DNA of 64,000 nt from Azonexaceae bacterium (lineage in GTDB: Bacteria > Pseudomonadota > Gammaproteobacteria > Burkholderiales > Rhodocyclaceae): positions 1 through 64,000 of the forward strand of contig JAAXVL010000004.1 in NCBI GenBank assembly GCA_013335535.1. The letters run 5' to 3'. Of the stretch, positions 1 through 10,022 are shown piece after piece. Within the stretch, counting starts at the first letter, position 1, and every line of letters starts with the position of its first letter. Under the pieces are notes generated by a model. It did not search any database. It was not told the origin of the DNA and saw only the letters and a list, made by a program, of their open reading frames with translations. A program made the translations under genes and the position numbers.

Positions 1-536
1 ACGTCACCGACTCGGCCGGCCACCTGCTGCCGGACGGCGTCAAGGAACGCCTCGGTGCCGTACGTGCCGCCCTCAAGCCCGAAACCGAACTCGGCTTCCA
101 CGGCCACCACAACCTGGCCATGGGCGTTGCCAACTCCATCGCCGCCATCGAAGTCGGCGCCAACCGTATCGACGCAGCCGCGGCTGGCCTCGGCGCCGGG
201 GCCGGCAATACGCCGATGGAAGTGCTCATCGCCGTGTGCAGCCTGATGGGCATCGAGACCGGTGTCGATGTCGCCAAGATCACCGACGTCGCCGAAGACC
301 TCGTCGTCCCGATGATGGACTTCCCGATCCGCATCGACCGCGACGCACTGACGCTCGGTTATGCCGGCGTCTATGGCTCCTTCCTGCTCTTCGCCAAGCG
401 CGCCTCCGTCAAGTACGGCGTCCCGGCGCGCGACATCCTGGTCGAACTGGGTAGGCGTGGCATGGTCGGCGGTCAGGAAGACATGATCGAGGATACCGCC
501 ATGACCATGGCGCGGGAGCGCGGTATCGCTGTCTGA
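1..536 (+). CDS. 4-hydroxy-2-oxovalerate aldolase (C-terminal part, cut by window edge)
   Basis: This enzyme cleaves 4-hydroxy-2-oxovalerate to pyruvate and acetaldehyde, the last carbon-carbon cleavage of the catechol meta pathway, normally in complex with an acetaldehyde dehydrogenase. The frame is open from base 3 to the TGA at 534-536, so about 177 C-terminal residues are present and the start lies upstream of the window. The sequence shows the DSAG and GFHGHHNL motifs of the HMGL-like TIM barrel, the latter holding the metal-binding histidines, and then the communication domain typical of the DmpG/MhpE/BphI family. It is followed on the same strand by transporter genes and an MhpC-like hydrolase, which fits an aromatic-degradation operon. 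The exact pathway name (dmpG, mhpE, bphI) cannot be fixed from the fragment. Confidence 0.9.
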   Translation, partial: VTDSAGHLLPDGVKERLGAVRAALKPETELGFHGHHNLAMGVANSIAAIEVGANRIDAAAAGLGAGAGNTPMEVLIAVCSLMGIETGVDVAKITDVAEDLVVPMMDFPIRIDRDALTLGYAGVYGSFLLFAKRASVKYGVPARDILVELGRRGMVGGQEDMIEDTAMTMARERGIAV

Positions 537-620
537 CGACGCGGGCAGGGCGCTGCGGCGCCCTGCCCGATTGTTGCCGAGTATTGATCGTCGACCGCAG
601 TGGTCGCACTGGAGTCCTTT

Positions 621-3482
621 ATGGATACTGAAATCTTCGCCCTGCTGGCCCAGGATGGTGTCACCAACGGTGCCGTCTATGCCCTGCTGGCACTAGCGCT
701 GGTCCTGGTCTTTGCCGTCACCCGGATCATCTTCATTCCCCAGGGCGAATTCCTCGCCTGGGGAGCGCTTACCATGGCGGCCCTGGAGGCCGGCCAGTAT
801 CCCGGCACGGTCTGGTTGCTGCTAGGCGCCGGCGTGCTGACCCTGGCCGCCGACATCATCGACAGTCAGCCCGGCCGTCGCCAGTTCGGCAAGTCGCTGA
901 TCCGGAACATCGCCTACCCGGTGGCCGTCGCCGGCCTGCTCTGGTTCCTGCCTTTGGCCGAACTGCCGCACCTGGTCAAGGCCGTACTGGCGCTGGCCAT
1001 CGTCGTGCCGATGGGGCCGATGCTTTACCGCATTGCCTTCCAGCCCGTCGCCGAAGCGCCGGTGCTGATCCTGCTCATCATCTCGGTCGCCCTGCACCTG
1101 CTGATGGTCGGCCTCGGTCTGCTCATCTTCGGGCCGGAAGGGTCGCGCACCACGCCGTTCAGCGATGCCCAGATCGAAGTCGGCTCGCTGATGATCGGCG
1201 GTCACACGCTGGTCGTGCTGCTCGTTTCCCTGGCGCTGATCGTCGGTCTCTACCTGTATTTCGACCGCACCCTGGCCGGCAAGGCACTGCGCGCCACTGC
1301 CATCAACCGTAACGGTGCCCGCCTGATGGGCATCTCGCCGGCTTTGGCAGGTCGCCAGACCTTCTTCTTCGCCGCCCTGATCGGTACGCTGTCCGGCCTG
1401 CTCGTCGCCCCGCTGACCACGATTTACTACGACAGCGGCTTCCTGATCGGCCTCAAGGGCTTCGTCGCCGCCATCATCGGCGGTCTGGCCAGCTATCCGC
1501 TCGCCGCGGCAGGGGCCATCATCGTCGGCCTGCTTGAGTCCTTCTCCTCCTTCTGGGCCAGTTCCTTCAAGGATGTGCTGGTCTTCACGCTGATCATCCC
1601 CGTCCTGATCTGGCTTTCCTGGAAAACCCATCACGTCGAGGAAGAGGAAACAGCCCATGTCGTGACGACGGCGCGGCGCGACGGCTGGATCAGCCCGCGC
1701 CTGGTGCTGGCCGTCTTCCTCGGCGCCCTGCTGCTGGCGCCGCTGGTCCTGCCGGAGTTCTATGTCACGCTGCTCAACTACGTCGGCCTCTCGGCCCTGG
1801 TCGCCCTCGGCCTCGTCCTGCTGACCGGTGTCGGCGGCCTGACTTCCTTCGGGCAGGCAGCTTTCGTCGGCCTCGGCGCCTACACCACGGCCTGGCTTAC
1901 GACCTCCAGCGAACTGCCTTCGTGGATCGGCTTTGCCGGCGGTTCGCCGTGGGCGGCGCTGGTCGTCGGCCTGCTGCTGACGGCGGCGGTCGCGGTGATC
2001 ATCGGCTCCTTCACGCTCAAGCTCTCCGGCCACTACCTGCCACTCGGCACCATGGCCTGGGGCATCAGCCTGTTCTTCCTGTTCGGCAACATGGAATTCC
2101 TCGGCGGGCATGCCGGCCTCTCCAACTTGCCGACGGTCAACATCTTCGGCTTCGAGTTGCTCGATAACCGCTATTACTACTACCTGGTCTGGGCCTTCGT
2201 GCTGGCCGCCCTGTTCACCACCCGGAACCTGCTCGATTCCCGCGAAGGCCGTGCCATCCGGGCATTGAAGGGGGGCATGGTGATGGCCGAAGCAATGGGC
2301 GTCGATACCTCGCGCGCCCGCATGGTGATCTTCGTCATTGCCGCCTTGCATGCCTGTGCCGCCGGCTGGCTCTATGCCCACCTGCAGCGCTTCGTGAACC
2401 CGACGCCGTTTGGCCTGCACATCGGCATCGAGTACCTGTTCATGGCCGTCGTTGGCGGCGCCGGGCAGGTCTGGGGCGCCCTGGTCGGCGCCGGCGTGAT
2501 CACCGTGCTCAAGCAGTGGCTGGGTGACATCTTGCCCAAGCTGTTCGGCTCGGCCGGCAATTACGAAACCATCGTCTTCGGCCTGATGATGGTCATCCTC
2601 CTGCACCGGGCCCGTGAAGGCTTGTGGCCCCTGCTGGCCCGCCTGGTGCCGGTGCGCGTCGAAGCCAAGGTGGTCGATGCTTCGGCCGAACCCCTGGCAA
2701 GGAAGGTACAGCCGCCGCAGGGCGAGGTTATCCTCGAAGCCAAGGCGGTGACACGCAAATTCGGTGGCCTGGTCGCCAACAACAACATGAGCCTGCATGT
2801 CGAGGCCGGCGAAATCCTGGCGCTGATCGGCCCGAACGGCGCCGGCAAGAGCACGATGTTCAACCAGCTCTCCGGTGTCGATACGCCGACTTCCGGCGAG
2901 GTACTGTTCCGCGGCAAACCGGTGGCTGGCCACAGCTCGCGGGAAATCGCGGCGCTGGGCATGAGCCGGACCTTCCAGCATGTTCGCTTGCTACCCAACA
3001 TGAGCGTCCTCGAAAACGTCGCCATCGGCGCCCACATGCGTGGCAGCAAGAGCGTCCTGCCGGCCGCCTGGCGTCTTGATCGTGCTGAAGAGGCCCGCAT
3101 CCTGCGCGAAGCTGCGATCCAGGTCGAGCGCGTCGGTCTCGGCGAGTACATGCATGTCGAAGCCGGCAGCCTGGCACTTGGCCAGCAACGCATCCTCGAA
3201 ATCGCCCGTGCCTTGGCTTCCGACCCCTGCCTGCTGCTCCTCGACGAGCCGGCCGCCGGCCTGCGCCTGAAGGAAAAGCAGGCGCTGTCGGACCTGTTGC
3301 GGCGCCTGAAGTCGGAAGGCATGGCCGTGCTTATCGTCGAACACGACATGGACTTCGTCATGAGCCTTGTCGACCGCGTCGTCGTCATGGAATTCGGCGA
3401 GAAGATCGCCGAGGGACTGCCGGAGGAAATCCAGAATGACCCGGCAGTGCTTGAGGCCTATCTTGGCGGAGTGGCGGCATGA
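621..3482 (+). CDS. LivH-LivM-LivG triple fusion: branched-chain/aromatic-type ABC transporter permeases plus ATPase
   Basis: A single 953-residue chain carries three modules that are usually separate: a LivH-type permease (about residues 1-330), a LivM-type permease (about 345-665) and a LivG-type ATPase (about 690-950). The ATPase has Walker [10 protein letters not shown] near residue 736, signature SLALGQQR near 850 and Walker B LLLLDEP near 873. The ATG at 621 is preferred because GGAG sits at 611-614, six bases upstream; an upstream in-frame GTG at 600 has no such site. LivF follows after 34 bases, but no periplasmic binding protein is visible. HAAT-family transporters carry branched-chain amino acids and, in catabolic operons, aromatic acids. 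The position beside meta-cleavage genes suggests an aromatic substrate, which is inference. Confidence 0.92.
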   Translation: MDTEIFALLAQDGVTNGAVYALLALALVLVFAVTRIIFIPQGEFLAWGALTMAALEAGQYPGTVWLLLGAGVLTLAADIIDSQPGRRQFGKSLIRNIAYPVAVAGLLWFLPLAELPHLVKAVLALAIVVPMGPMLYRIAFQPVAEAPVLILLIISVALHLLMVGLGLLIFGPEGSRTTPFSDAQIEVGSLMIGGHTLVVLLVSLALIVGLYLYFDRTLAGKALRATAINRNGARLMGISPALAGRQTFFFAALIGTLSGLLVAPLTTIYYDSGFLIGLKGFVAAIIGGLASYPLAAAGAIIVGLLESFSSFWASSFKDVLVFTLIIPVLIWLSWKTHHVEEEETAHVVTTARRDGWISPRLVLAVFLGALLLAPLVLPEFYVTLLNYVGLSALVALGLVLLTGVGGLTSFGQAAFVGLGAYTTAWLTTSSELPSWIGFAGGSPWAALVVGLLLTAAVAVIIGSFTLKLSGHYLPLGTMAWGISLFFLFGNMEFLGGHAGLSNLPTVNIFGFELLDNRYYYYLVWAFVLAALFTTRNLLDSREGRAIRALKGGMVMAEAMGVDTSRARMVIFVIAALHACAAGWLYAHLQRFVNPTPFGLHIGIEYLFMAVVGGAGQVWGALVGAGVITVLKQWLGDILPKLFGSAGNYETIVFGLMMVILLHRAREGLWPLLARLVPVRVEAKVVDASAEPLARKVQPPQGEVILEAKAVTRKFGGLVANNNMSLHVEAGEILALIGPNGAGKSTMFNQLSGVDTPTSGEVLFRGKPVAGHSSREIAALGMSRTFQHVRLLPNMSVLENVAIGAHMRGSKSVLPAAWRLDRAEEARILREAAIQVERVGLGEYMHVEAGSLALGQQRILEIARALASDPCLLLLDEPAAGLRLKEKQALSDLLRRLKSEGMAVLIVEHDMDFVMSLVDRVVVMEFGEKIAEGLPEEIQNDPAVLEAYLGGVAA

Positions 3483-3516
3483 GCGGGAAGCGGACGAAAT
3501 GCAAGGAGGCGACAGC

Positions 3517-4266
3517 ATGAGCGGAAAAGTATTGGTTGTGAAAGACCTCTCGGTCGCCTATGGCAAGGTCGAGGCGGTCAGCAAGATCAGCCTGGAAGTC
3601 GGCGAAGGCAAGATCGTCACGGTCATCGGCCCGAACGGCGCCGGCAAGACGACGACGCTGTCGGCCATCATGGGCCTGCTGCCATCCACGGGGCAGGTCG
3701 CCTTCGACGGTAGCATCGAGCAGGTGCCGGAGGTCGAGCGCATGGTCGTGCGCGGCATGAACCTGGTGCCGGAAAAGCGCGAGTTGTTCGGCACCATGAC
3801 CATCGAGGACAACCTGCTGCTTGGCGCTTTCCAGCGCAACCGGCACGGCCATCGCGACCATCTGCAGACGATGGAGGAGGTCTATGCGCTCTTCCCGCGT
3901 CTCAAGGAACGCCGCTTGCAGCAGGCCGGCACGATGTCGGGCGGCGAACGCCAGATGCTGGCCGTCGGCCGGGCGCTGATGGCCAAGCCCAAGCTGCTCA
4001 TGCTCGATGAGCCCAGCCTCGGCCTGGCGCCGCTGATCGTCCGCGAGATCTTCCGCATCATCTCGGAACTGCGCCGGCGCGGCGTTTCCATCCTGCTCGT
4101 CGAACAGAATGCCCGGGCTGCGCTACAGGTGGCCGACTATGCCTACGTGCTGGAGAATGGGGCGGTCAAGATGCAGGGCGAGGCCGAGATGCTGCGCAAC
4201 GATCCGCGCGTCATCGAGAGCTACCTCGGCCTGGCCAGCAAGCATCAGGAAATGCTGGCGACCTGA
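3517..4266 (+). CDS. livF: LivF-type ABC transporter ATP-binding protein
   Basis: This 249-residue ATPase should pair with the ATPase module of the preceding fusion protein on the cytoplasmic face of the transporter. Walker A GPNGAGKTTT lies near residue 37, the signature is MSGGERQML and Walker B is LLMLDEPSLGLAP, the last being typical of LivF. The H-loop region reads LLVEQN. The ATG at 3517 is chosen because AAGGAGG occupies 3503-3509; the frame is open further upstream, but that part overlaps the previous gene and does not resemble the family. A hemerythrin gene begins 20 bases downstream. Substrate specificity is not readable from the ATPase. Confidence 0.93.
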   Translation: MSGKVLVVKDLSVAYGKVEAVSKISLEVGEGKIVTVIGPNGAGKTTTLSAIMGLLPSTGQVAFDGSIEQVPEVERMVVRGMNLVPEKRELFGTMTIEDNLLLGAFQRNRHGHRDHLQTMEEVYALFPRLKERRLQQAGTMSGGERQMLAVGRALMAKPKLLMLDEPSLGLAPLIVREIFRIISELRRRGVSILLVEQNARAALQVADYAYVLENGAVKMQGEAEMLRNDPRVIESYLGLASKHQEMLAT

Positions 4267-4286
4267 AAGAACATTGGAGAACAGAT

Positions 4287-4871
4287 ATGGAAGCACTACA
4301 CATCATCGGCGAGGAGCATCAGTCGCTGGCCGCCATCCTGCATGCCATCCGCTTCATGCTCAAGGAAATCGCGGCTGGCAAGCTCGAAGCCGACCTCAAG
4401 CTCTTTCAGGCCATGGTGCATTACCTCGACGCCTACGCCGAGAAACGTCATCACCCGAAGGAAGACCTGCTGTTCCGTCGTCTGCCGCAGCGCGCAGCGG
4501 AAGGTGCCGAGGCGCTGGCCAAACTGGGCTTGCAGCATGCCGCCGCACCGCAGCGCATGGCAGCGCTGGAGCTGGGGCTGGCTAACTACGTTGCCGACAA
4601 TAGCCGATTTGACGATTTCGCCAGGGCTTTCGACGCCTACGCCGAGTTCTACCGTGAGCACATGATGCTGGAGGAAGATGTCGTCCTGCCGCTGCTACGC
4701 AGCCATCTGACAGCCGACGACTGGACCGAACTGGATGCCGCCTTCCGCGCTGAAATGTCTGCCAAGTCGGGCAAGGACGGCAAGGAAGAAGATTTCTCGG
4801 CGCTCTTCTCGCGTCTGGTCGATTGCGCGCCGGCGCCGATCGGCTTCGGCCCACGGCCTTTCGCCAACTGA
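4287..4871 (+). CDS. Hemerythrin HHE-domain protein
   Basis: This 194-residue cytoplasmic protein belongs to the hemerythrin-like cation-binding family, whose members hold a non-heme di-iron (or similar) centre and bind O2, NO or act as redox sensors. Candidate ligands are the early EEHQSL segment, EKRHHPKED near residue 52 and the late YREHMMLEEDVVLP segment near residue 117. A ribosome site (TTGGAGAA) precedes the ATG. It sits 20 bases after livF and 33 before the ring-cleavage hydrolase, in the same transcription direction, so it is probably part of that operon. A role in buffering oxygen for the pathway's oxygenases is possible but is inference. A second, shorter hemerythrin lies at 49742-50119. 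Confidence 0.85.
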   Translation: MEALHIIGEEHQSLAAILHAIRFMLKEIAAGKLEADLKLFQAMVHYLDAYAEKRHHPKEDLLFRRLPQRAAEGAEALAKLGLQHAAAPQRMAALELGLANYVADNSRFDDFARAFDAYAEFYREHMMLEEDVVLPLLRSHLTADDWTELDAAFRAEMSAKSGKDGKEEDFSALFSRLVDCAPAPIGFGPRPFAN

Positions 4872-4904
4872 CATCAAACAATTATTCAAGAAAGGAAACA
4901 CCTC

Positions 4905-5768
4905 ATGAGCACAGCACCCCTGACCGAAGCCGCGACCAGCAAGTTCGCCCGCATCAAGGAAGGCGACCTCGACCTGCAACTGCACTACAACGACTGCGGC
5001 AGCGGTGCGGAGACGGTCGTCATGCTGCACGGCTCCGGTCCCGGCGCCAGCGGCTGGGCCAATTTCAATCGCAACGTCGAACCACTAGTCGCTGCCGGCT
5101 ATCGCGTCATCCTGATGGACTGCCCGGGCTGGAGCAAGAGCGATCCCATCGTCTGCACCGGTTCGCGTTCGGACCTCAATGCCCGCGCCCTGAAAGGGCT
5201 GCTCAACGCGATCGGCCTCGACAAGGTACACATCATCGGCAACTCGATGGGCGGCCACAGCGCCGTCGCCTTCGCCTTGGCCAATCCGGCCCGCGTCGGC
5301 AAGCTGATCCTGATGGGCGGCGGCACCGGCGGTCCGAGCCAGTTCGTGCCGATGCCGACCGAAGGCATCAAGCTGATCCAGGCCCTGTATCGCGAGCCGA
5401 GCATCGAGAACCTGAAGCGGATGATGGCCGTCTTCGTCTTCGATTCCAGCAGCCTGACCGACGAACTCTACCAGGCGCGTCTTGACAACATGCTGGCCCG
5501 CCGCGACCACCTGGAGAACTTCGTCAAGAGCGCTGCCGCCAATCCCAAGCAGTTCACCGACTACGGCCACCGTCTCGGCGAAATTGCCGCGCCGGCCCTG
5601 ATCATCTGGGGCCGCGACGACCGATTCGTGCCGATGGACGTCGGCCTGCGCCTGGTCTGGGGCATGCAGAATGCTGAACTGCATATCTTCAACCGCTGCG
5701 GCCACTGGGCGCAGTGGGAGCATGCCGACAAGTTCAACCGCATGGTGCTGGATTTCCTGACACACTGA
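4905..5768 (+). CDS. mhpC: Meta-cleavage product hydrolase, MhpC-like alpha/beta hydrolase
   Basis: This 287-residue enzyme should hydrolyse the ring-fission product of a catecholic substrate (for MhpC, 2-hydroxy-6-oxonona-2,4-dienedioate) to a 2-hydroxydienoate and an acid. The oxyanion-hole segment [10 protein letters not shown], nucleophile elbow GNSMGG, acid WGRDDRFVP and histidine [10 protein letters not shown] are all present in the usual order, and the length is normal. AGAAAGGAAA lies before the ATG. It is the last gene of the operon, with a terminator 27 bases after the stop. Close relatives act on biphenyl or toluene ring-cleavage products, so the substrate is not certain. With the aldolase at the window start it supports a complete meta pathway extending upstream. 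Confidence 0.87.
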   Translation: MSTAPLTEAATSKFARIKEGDLDLQLHYNDCGSGAETVVMLHGSGPGASGWANFNRNVEPLVAAGYRVILMDCPGWSKSDPIVCTGSRSDLNARALKGLLNAIGLDKVHIIGNSMGGHSAVAFALANPARVGKLILMGGGTGGPSQFVPMPTEGIKLIQALYREPSIENLKRMMAVFVFDSSSLTDELYQARLDNMLARRDHLENFVKSAAANPKQFTDYGHRLGEIAAPALIIWGRDDRFVPMDVGLRLVWGMQNAELHIFNRCGHWAQWEHADKFNRMVLDFLTH

Positions 5769-5794
5769 GCCGCGCAGCTTCCTCAGCGTACTTC

Positions 5795-5819
5795 GGCCGC
5801 CGCGTGCGGCCATTTTTTT
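5795..5819 (+). terminator. Rho-independent terminator after mhpC
   Basis: A GGCCGC/GCGGCC stem with a five-base loop is followed directly by A and seven T. It closes the aromatic operon. Confidence 0.88.
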
Positions 5820-6075
5820 CTAATTCGCGGCAATAAACCATATTGCTATCGCAGAGGAGAAGGCTGTCCAATGATGGCTAAGGCTAACTGCTAGTGTAGG
5901 TAGCCCGACTGGTTTCAAAGGTGGACCAGCCATTCAGACGGTCGTGCTTACGACGTATCGAATTTCCGCTCCTGGCCGAATGATCTCTGCCCGATGACGT
6001 TTTCATTGTCACTATGCCGGCTTGGTGAGGTGTCCGATATTTGTCGGCCAGCATTGGTGATAATTCATCGTCAAC
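5820..6075. other. Intergenic stretch with no recognised gene
   Basis: It lies between the mhpC terminator and the convergent MocR gene. Base composition is more AT-rich than the flanks. No open frame with a ribosome site, no tRNA and no clear promoter was seen. Confidence 0.5.
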
Positions 6076-7509
6076 TCACGTGATATTCCGCAAATTAGCC
6101 AACTGAGCATCGATCAATTGTCCGAGTTGTTCGATGGCGGCTTCCTGGCGGGTGTCTTCCGGATGTCCGAAATTGAGCCGAAGAAAATGGCCGTATTCGC
6201 GTTTGGCCGAGAAGATGGGGCCGGGCGCGGTGCTGATGCCGTGGGCCAAGGCCTGCTCGTGGACGGCCAACGCGTCGCAACCGGTGGGCAGTTCAAGCCA
6301 CAGGAAGTAGCCGCCTTGAGGGCGCGAGACCCGCGTGCCGGCGGGGAAGTGGCGCGCCACCCATTCGATCAGGCGGGCTTCCTGCGCGGCGAGTTTGCCG
6401 CGCAACTGGCGCAGGTGCTTGTCGTAGCCGCCCTGCTTGAGATAGATCGCCAGCGCGGCCTGGATGGGGGCGCTGGTGGCCAGGCTGGTCGTCAGTTTTT
6501 GCCTGCGGATCAGCTCGACATGACGCCCGGCCGCCACCCAGCCGATGCGGTAGCCCGGCGCCAGGCATTTGGCAAACGACGAGATGTGCATGACCAGCCC
6601 GTCGCGGTCGAGCGCCTTGCTGCACAGCGGGGGCGTCGGGCTGAAATGGAGTTCGGCGTAGACGTCGTCCTCGATCAGCGGCACCTGATGCGTACGCAAC
6701 AGTTCGATCAGCACCTTTTTGCGCTCGTCCGACATCAGACTGCCGGTAGGGTTGGAGAAGTTGAGCATGGCCACGCAGGCCTTGACCGGGTGCTGCGCCA
6801 GAGCCTCGGCGAGTGCTTCCAGGTTGAGGCCGTCGCGCGGATGGCTGGGAATCTCGACGACCTTGAGGCCGAGGCGTTCGGCTGCCTGCAGCACCGCGTA
6901 GAAGGTCGGTGATTCGACGGCGATCAGGTCGCCGGGCTGGGTGACGGCCTGCAGGCAGAGGTTGAGGCCTTCCATGGCGCCGGCCGTGATGATGATCTCG
7001 TCGGGCGAGACGGTGGCGCCGTGGCTCTGGTAGCGCAGGGCGAGCAGGCGGCGTAGTTCGGCATTGCCGGGCGGCAGGTCGGCCAGCGTGTCCTGCGGGC
7101 TGAACTGGCGGGCGGCACTGGCCAGCGAGCGGCCGAGCCGGTCGAGCGGGAAGAGTTCTGGTGCCGGAAAGCTGGAACCGAGCGGGACGACCGAACTATC
7201 CTTGATGCTGTCCAGCGTGCGGAAGATGAAATCGCTGACGGCCAGCCCGGTCGATCCGCTGCCCGGCTGGCTCATGGCCGGTTCGGAGAGTTTCTGGCCA
7301 AGGCGGGCGCGGACGAAATAGCCGGATTTGGGCCGAACCTCGATCAGCCCACGGCTTTCCAGCAGCTGATAGGCGGTGCTGACCGTGATGGGGCTGATCG
7401 TGTGCGTCTGGCAGGCCTGGCGGATCGAGGGCAGACGGTCGCCGGGGCGGAGCAGCCCGTCGGCGATGAGTTTTTCCGTGGTCGCGGCGAGTTCCTGATA
7501 ACGGCTCAT
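6076..7509 (-). CDS. MocR/PdxR-type regulator: GntR helix-turn-helix fused to an aminotransferase-like domain
   Basis: This 477-residue protein has an N-terminal winged helix (about 1-75, with RPGDRLPSIRQ and TVSTAYQLLESRGLIEVRPKSG) joined to a fold-type I PLP domain (about 110-470). The PLP domain shows SNPTGS, IEDDVYAEL and SSFAKCLAPGYRIGW, where the lysine should bind PLP. MocR proteins are mostly transcription regulators using PLP as effector, though some may retain aminotransferase activity. The ATG at 7509 is chosen because family similarity begins there; the frame remains open upstream over the neighbouring gene. It starts 13 bases after the membrane-protein gene, so the two could be co-transcribed. 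The regulated genes are not evident. Confidence 0.88.
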   Translation of the reverse strand: MSRYQELAATTEKLIADGLLRPGDRLPSIRQACQTHTISPITVSTAYQLLESRGLIEVRPKSGYFVRARLGQKLSEPAMSQPGSGSTGLAVSDFIFRTLDSIKDSSVVPLGSSFPAPELFPLDRLGRSLASAARQFSPQDTLADLPPGNAELRRLLALRYQSHGATVSPDEIIITAGAMEGLNLCLQAVTQPGDLIAVESPTFYAVLQAAERLGLKVVEIPSHPRDGLNLEALAEALAQHPVKACVAMLNFSNPTGSLMSDERKKVLIELLRTHQVPLIEDDVYAELHFSPTPPLCSKALDRDGLVMHISSFAKCLAPGYRIGWVAAGRHVELIRRQKLTTSLATSAPIQAALAIYLKQGGYDKHLRQLRGKLAAQEARLIEWVARHFPAGTRVSRPQGGYFLWLELPTGCDALAVHEQALAHGISTAPGPIFSAKREYGHFLRLNFGHPEDTRQEAAIEQLGQLIDAQLANLRNIT

Positions 7510-7522
7510 GCCGGGGATGGTA

Positions 7523-8080
7523 TCAGTCTTCGAGCGGGCGATAGCTCCAGCGCGGGATGACGAGCAGGGCGAGCACCGAGACGATGGCACCCAGCACCAG
7601 CAGGTAGAGGACGAAAGGCTTGTCGGCAAGGCGCTCCCGGTAAAGCTGCAGGACGACACCGATGCCGATGCCGTTGGCGCCCGTGGCGAGGATGGCGGCT
7701 GCGATGTCGTGAAAGCGGCGCACCTTGTTGACGCCATGCGCCCAGCGCGGGTCGGTGTTGTAGCTGGGCAGGCGTTCGTGCGCTTCATCCAGCTTTTCCA
7801 GCGCCGACAGGAAGGAGCGCAGGTTGGTGATGGCGCGCTCGGCCTTGTAGTTCAGGAAAGCCAGGCAGAGGCTGGTGACCGGAAAGCCGAAGACGAGCCA
7901 CTCGACTGGTAGCTGTTTTCCATTGGCTCCCGGATGCAATGCCAATAGGCCGGCAAGCAGGGTAGCGGTCAGCGTCACGAACAGCGCCAGGGCTTGCTGG
8001 CGCTGGACGATACGGGCATTGACTTCCTGGTAGGCGGCGATGAAGCGGTAATTGGCGTCGACGAAGGTTTTGCCGGACAT
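7523..8080 (-). CDS. Small membrane protein of unknown function
   Basis: The 185-residue product has hydrophobic stretches at about 29-47, 57-78, 124-144 and 152-175, suggesting four membrane segments in two pairs, with a charged region between the pairs (ALEKLDEAHERLPSYN). AAGGA precedes the ATG. I do not recognise the family. It lies between fccB and the MocR gene on the same strand and may be co-transcribed with the latter. No signal or catalytic motif is evident. Confidence 0.72.
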   Translation of the reverse strand: MSGKTFVDANYRFIAAYQEVNARIVQRQQALALFVTLTATLLAGLLALHPGANGKQLPVEWLVFGFPVTSLCLAFLNYKAERAITNLRSFLSALEKLDEAHERLPSYNTDPRWAHGVNKVRRFHDIAAAILATGANGIGIGVVLQLYRERLADKPFVLYLLVLGAIVSVLALLVIPRWSYRPLED

Positions 8081-8155
8081 GGGGTTCCTTGATGTAAAAA
8101 AGCCGTGGTTCCGGTTGGCCCGGTGCCACGGCTGTTGGCGTGAATCCCTGGAAAA

Positions 8156-9457
8156 TCAGGTCAGGATGTCGGCCCAGATATTGTTGGCCCAGGCCCGGGT
8201 GAACAGACCTTCTTCAACCGATGGCGCAGTGGACACGCCGCCCGAGCCGGGAACGACGATCGGTATTTTCTTTTCCGGGTCGTAGCGGTGCACCGAGTCG
8301 ACATGAATGGCGCGCCGGTTGTCGACCAGCGAGTAGCAGGTGTTGGCCATCAGGGTCGGTTGCGGTGTGCGGCCGGAGAGGATTTCGACGATCGCGGCGG
8401 CCGCCGCCTTGCCGTGCTGGTTGGCCATGTGGCCGGATTTCGGCATGAGCGGCGCCGACAGCGTGGCGTCGCCGAGAACGTGAATGTTCTGGATGGCGGT
8501 CGACTCCATCGTGATCCAGTCGATATTGACCCAGCGGTTGTTGGTATTGACCAGGCCGGCATCGTGCGCGATCTTGCCGGCGTGCTGCGGCGGCACGAGG
8601 TTGATGACGTCGCCGCGTTCCTTGTCGCCGATTTCGTTGGTCACAATCTTCGTCGCGGCATCGATCTCGGTGACGTTCCAGTTCGGCCGGTATTCGATGA
8701 TGCCGGCGTAGTCATCGTCCCAGACGCCCTTGAACAGCTTGCCCTTGGAAATGATCTGGTCGTTGGCGTCGAGCACGATGATCTTCGACTTCGGCTTCTG
8801 CGTCTTGAAATAGTGGGCGATCTGGCTGACGCGTTCGTACGGTCCGGGTGGGCAGCGGTAGGGCGCCTTCGGGATGGTCTGGACATAGACGCCGCCATCC
8901 GGCAGGTCGATCAGTTGCTGGCGCAGGGCCACGGTTTGCGGGCCGGCCTTCCAGGCGTGCAGGATATTCTTCTGGGCGGCCTCGTCGTAACCGGCGATGG
9001 CGCCGAACAGGAAATCGACACCCGGCGAAACGATCAGGCGGTCGTAGGAAAACTCGCCGGCAATATCTGTTGAAATTCGGCGTTTTTCCGGGTTCACCGT
9101 GGTAACGGTGGCATGAACGATCTTGATGCCCCAGTTCTTCTTCAGGCCTTCGTACGAATGCACGATGGACGAAAACTCGCGGTTGCCGGACAGTACTTCG
9201 TTCGAAGTCGGGCAGGAAATGAATTCCATGTTGCGCTCGATGAGCACGACCTCGATGGCGCCCTCGCTCCATTTGCGCAGGTATTTTGCCGCGGTTGCGC
9301 CGCCGAAACCGCCGCCAATGACGACGATGCGGCCGATGGTCTTGGTCTTTTTCGGTGCAGCGAGTGCGCCAGTCGGCAACAGGCCGGCGCCGGCCAGTGT
9401 GGCCGAAGCGCTGAGTCCTTGCAGAAGGCGGCGACGGTTGTCGTTGAATCGGGTCAT
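8156..9457 (-). CDS. fccB: Sulfide dehydrogenase flavoprotein subunit (flavocytochrome c type)
   Basis: This 433-residue FAD protein oxidises sulfide and passes electrons to its cytochrome partner in the periplasm. The N-terminus has a twin-arginine signal (RRRLLQG) followed by a hydrophobic stretch and ALAAP, which fits Tat export. The FAD-binding motif VVIGGGFGGATAA lies near residue 45. Cysteines occur in SCPTSNEV, YRCPPGP and NTCYSL, matching positions where family members carry the flavin link and the redox disulfide. GAGGAG precedes the ATG. The cytochrome gene ends 12 bases upstream, giving the normal fccA-fccB order. Some homologues act on other substrates, so sulfide is probable rather than proven. 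Confidence 0.88.
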   Translation of the reverse strand: MTRFNDNRRRLLQGLSASATLAGAGLLPTGALAAPKKTKTIGRIVVIGGGFGGATAAKYLRKWSEGAIEVVLIERNMEFISCPTSNEVLSGNREFSSIVHSYEGLKKNWGIKIVHATVTTVNPEKRRISTDIAGEFSYDRLIVSPGVDFLFGAIAGYDEAAQKNILHAWKAGPQTVALRQQLIDLPDGGVYVQTIPKAPYRCPPGPYERVSQIAHYFKTQKPKSKIIVLDANDQIISKGKLFKGVWDDDYAGIIEYRPNWNVTEIDAATKIVTNEIGDKERGDVINLVPPQHAGKIAHDAGLVNTNNRWVNIDWITMESTAIQNIHVLGDATLSAPLMPKSGHMANQHGKAAAAAIVEILSGRTPQPTLMANTCYSLVDNRRAIHVDSVHRYDPEKKIPIVVPGSGGVSTAPSVEEGLFTRAWANNIWADILT

Positions 9458-9469
9458 GTCGCGCTCCTC

Positions 9470-9769
9470 TTAACGTTGACGGGCAAAGTAGTCAGCGAGG
9501 ATGGCCAATTCCTCGTCGGTGTAACCCTTGGCCAGCTGGGTCATGATCGTCGCCTGCTTGGTGCCGGCCTTGAAGGCTTTCAGGGCTTCCTCGAGATAGG
9601 CCCGGTCGCGCCCGGCGATGGTCGGAATGGCTGAAACAGCCTTGCCTTCGGTGCCGTGGCAGTTGAAGCAGTTGGCTGCGAAATAGGGGCGGGCAGGGGC
9701 GGCCGTGTCGGCCGCGATGCCGGCCAGCGGCAACAGCAATAAGCCGAGTAACGGCAGGACTGTTTTCAT
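9470..9769 (-). CDS. fccA: Monoheme cytochrome c, FccA-like subunit
   Basis: This 99-residue class I cytochrome has a cleavable signal peptide (about 1-20, hydrophobic LLGLLLLPLAGIAA), one heme site NCFNCHG near residue 33 and a C-terminal sixth-ligand region with MTQLAKGYTDEEL. CAGGAGTC stands just before the ATG at 9769; the frame is open about 400 bases upstream, but that part lacks any family resemblance. It should accept electrons from FccB in the periplasm and pass them to the respiratory chain. FccA of purple sulfur bacteria can be diheme; this one has a single CxxCH, as is common in other proteobacteria. Confidence 0.87.
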   Translation of the reverse strand: MKTVLPLLGLLLLPLAGIAADTAAPARPYFAANCFNCHGTEGKAVSAIPTIAGRDRAYLEEALKAFKAGTKQATIMTQLAKGYTDEELAILADYFARQR

Positions 9770-10022
9770 GACGACTCCTGGATCGGGCGCAGACTGGGTG
9801 TTCGGCGCGCAGATGGCTGTGTGGCCAAGGTTTTGACGGTTCGCAATGTGCGTGAAGGGCGTCCCAAAACCAACGAATTTTTTCGCATAAGCAAAGACGG
9901 CAAAGGGATATGGAATGCTCGCACCCGCTGTCCCATGGCATATCGATATGCAAATTTTGTCGTTCCGCGATGCTTTTCGGCGCCCTAAGCTTGCCGGCAA
10001 ATTACTCTCCAATCCCTTTTCC

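Noticed and set aside
822-2981. 719-codon open frame opposite the Liv fusion gene
   Set aside because: Low-complexity composition rich in Q, D, G and R typical of the antisense of a GC-rich gene; no domain seen.
9074-9092. TTTTTCCGGGTTCACCGTGG inside fccB
   Set aside because: Two differences in the core and codon-constrained; treated as chance similarity.
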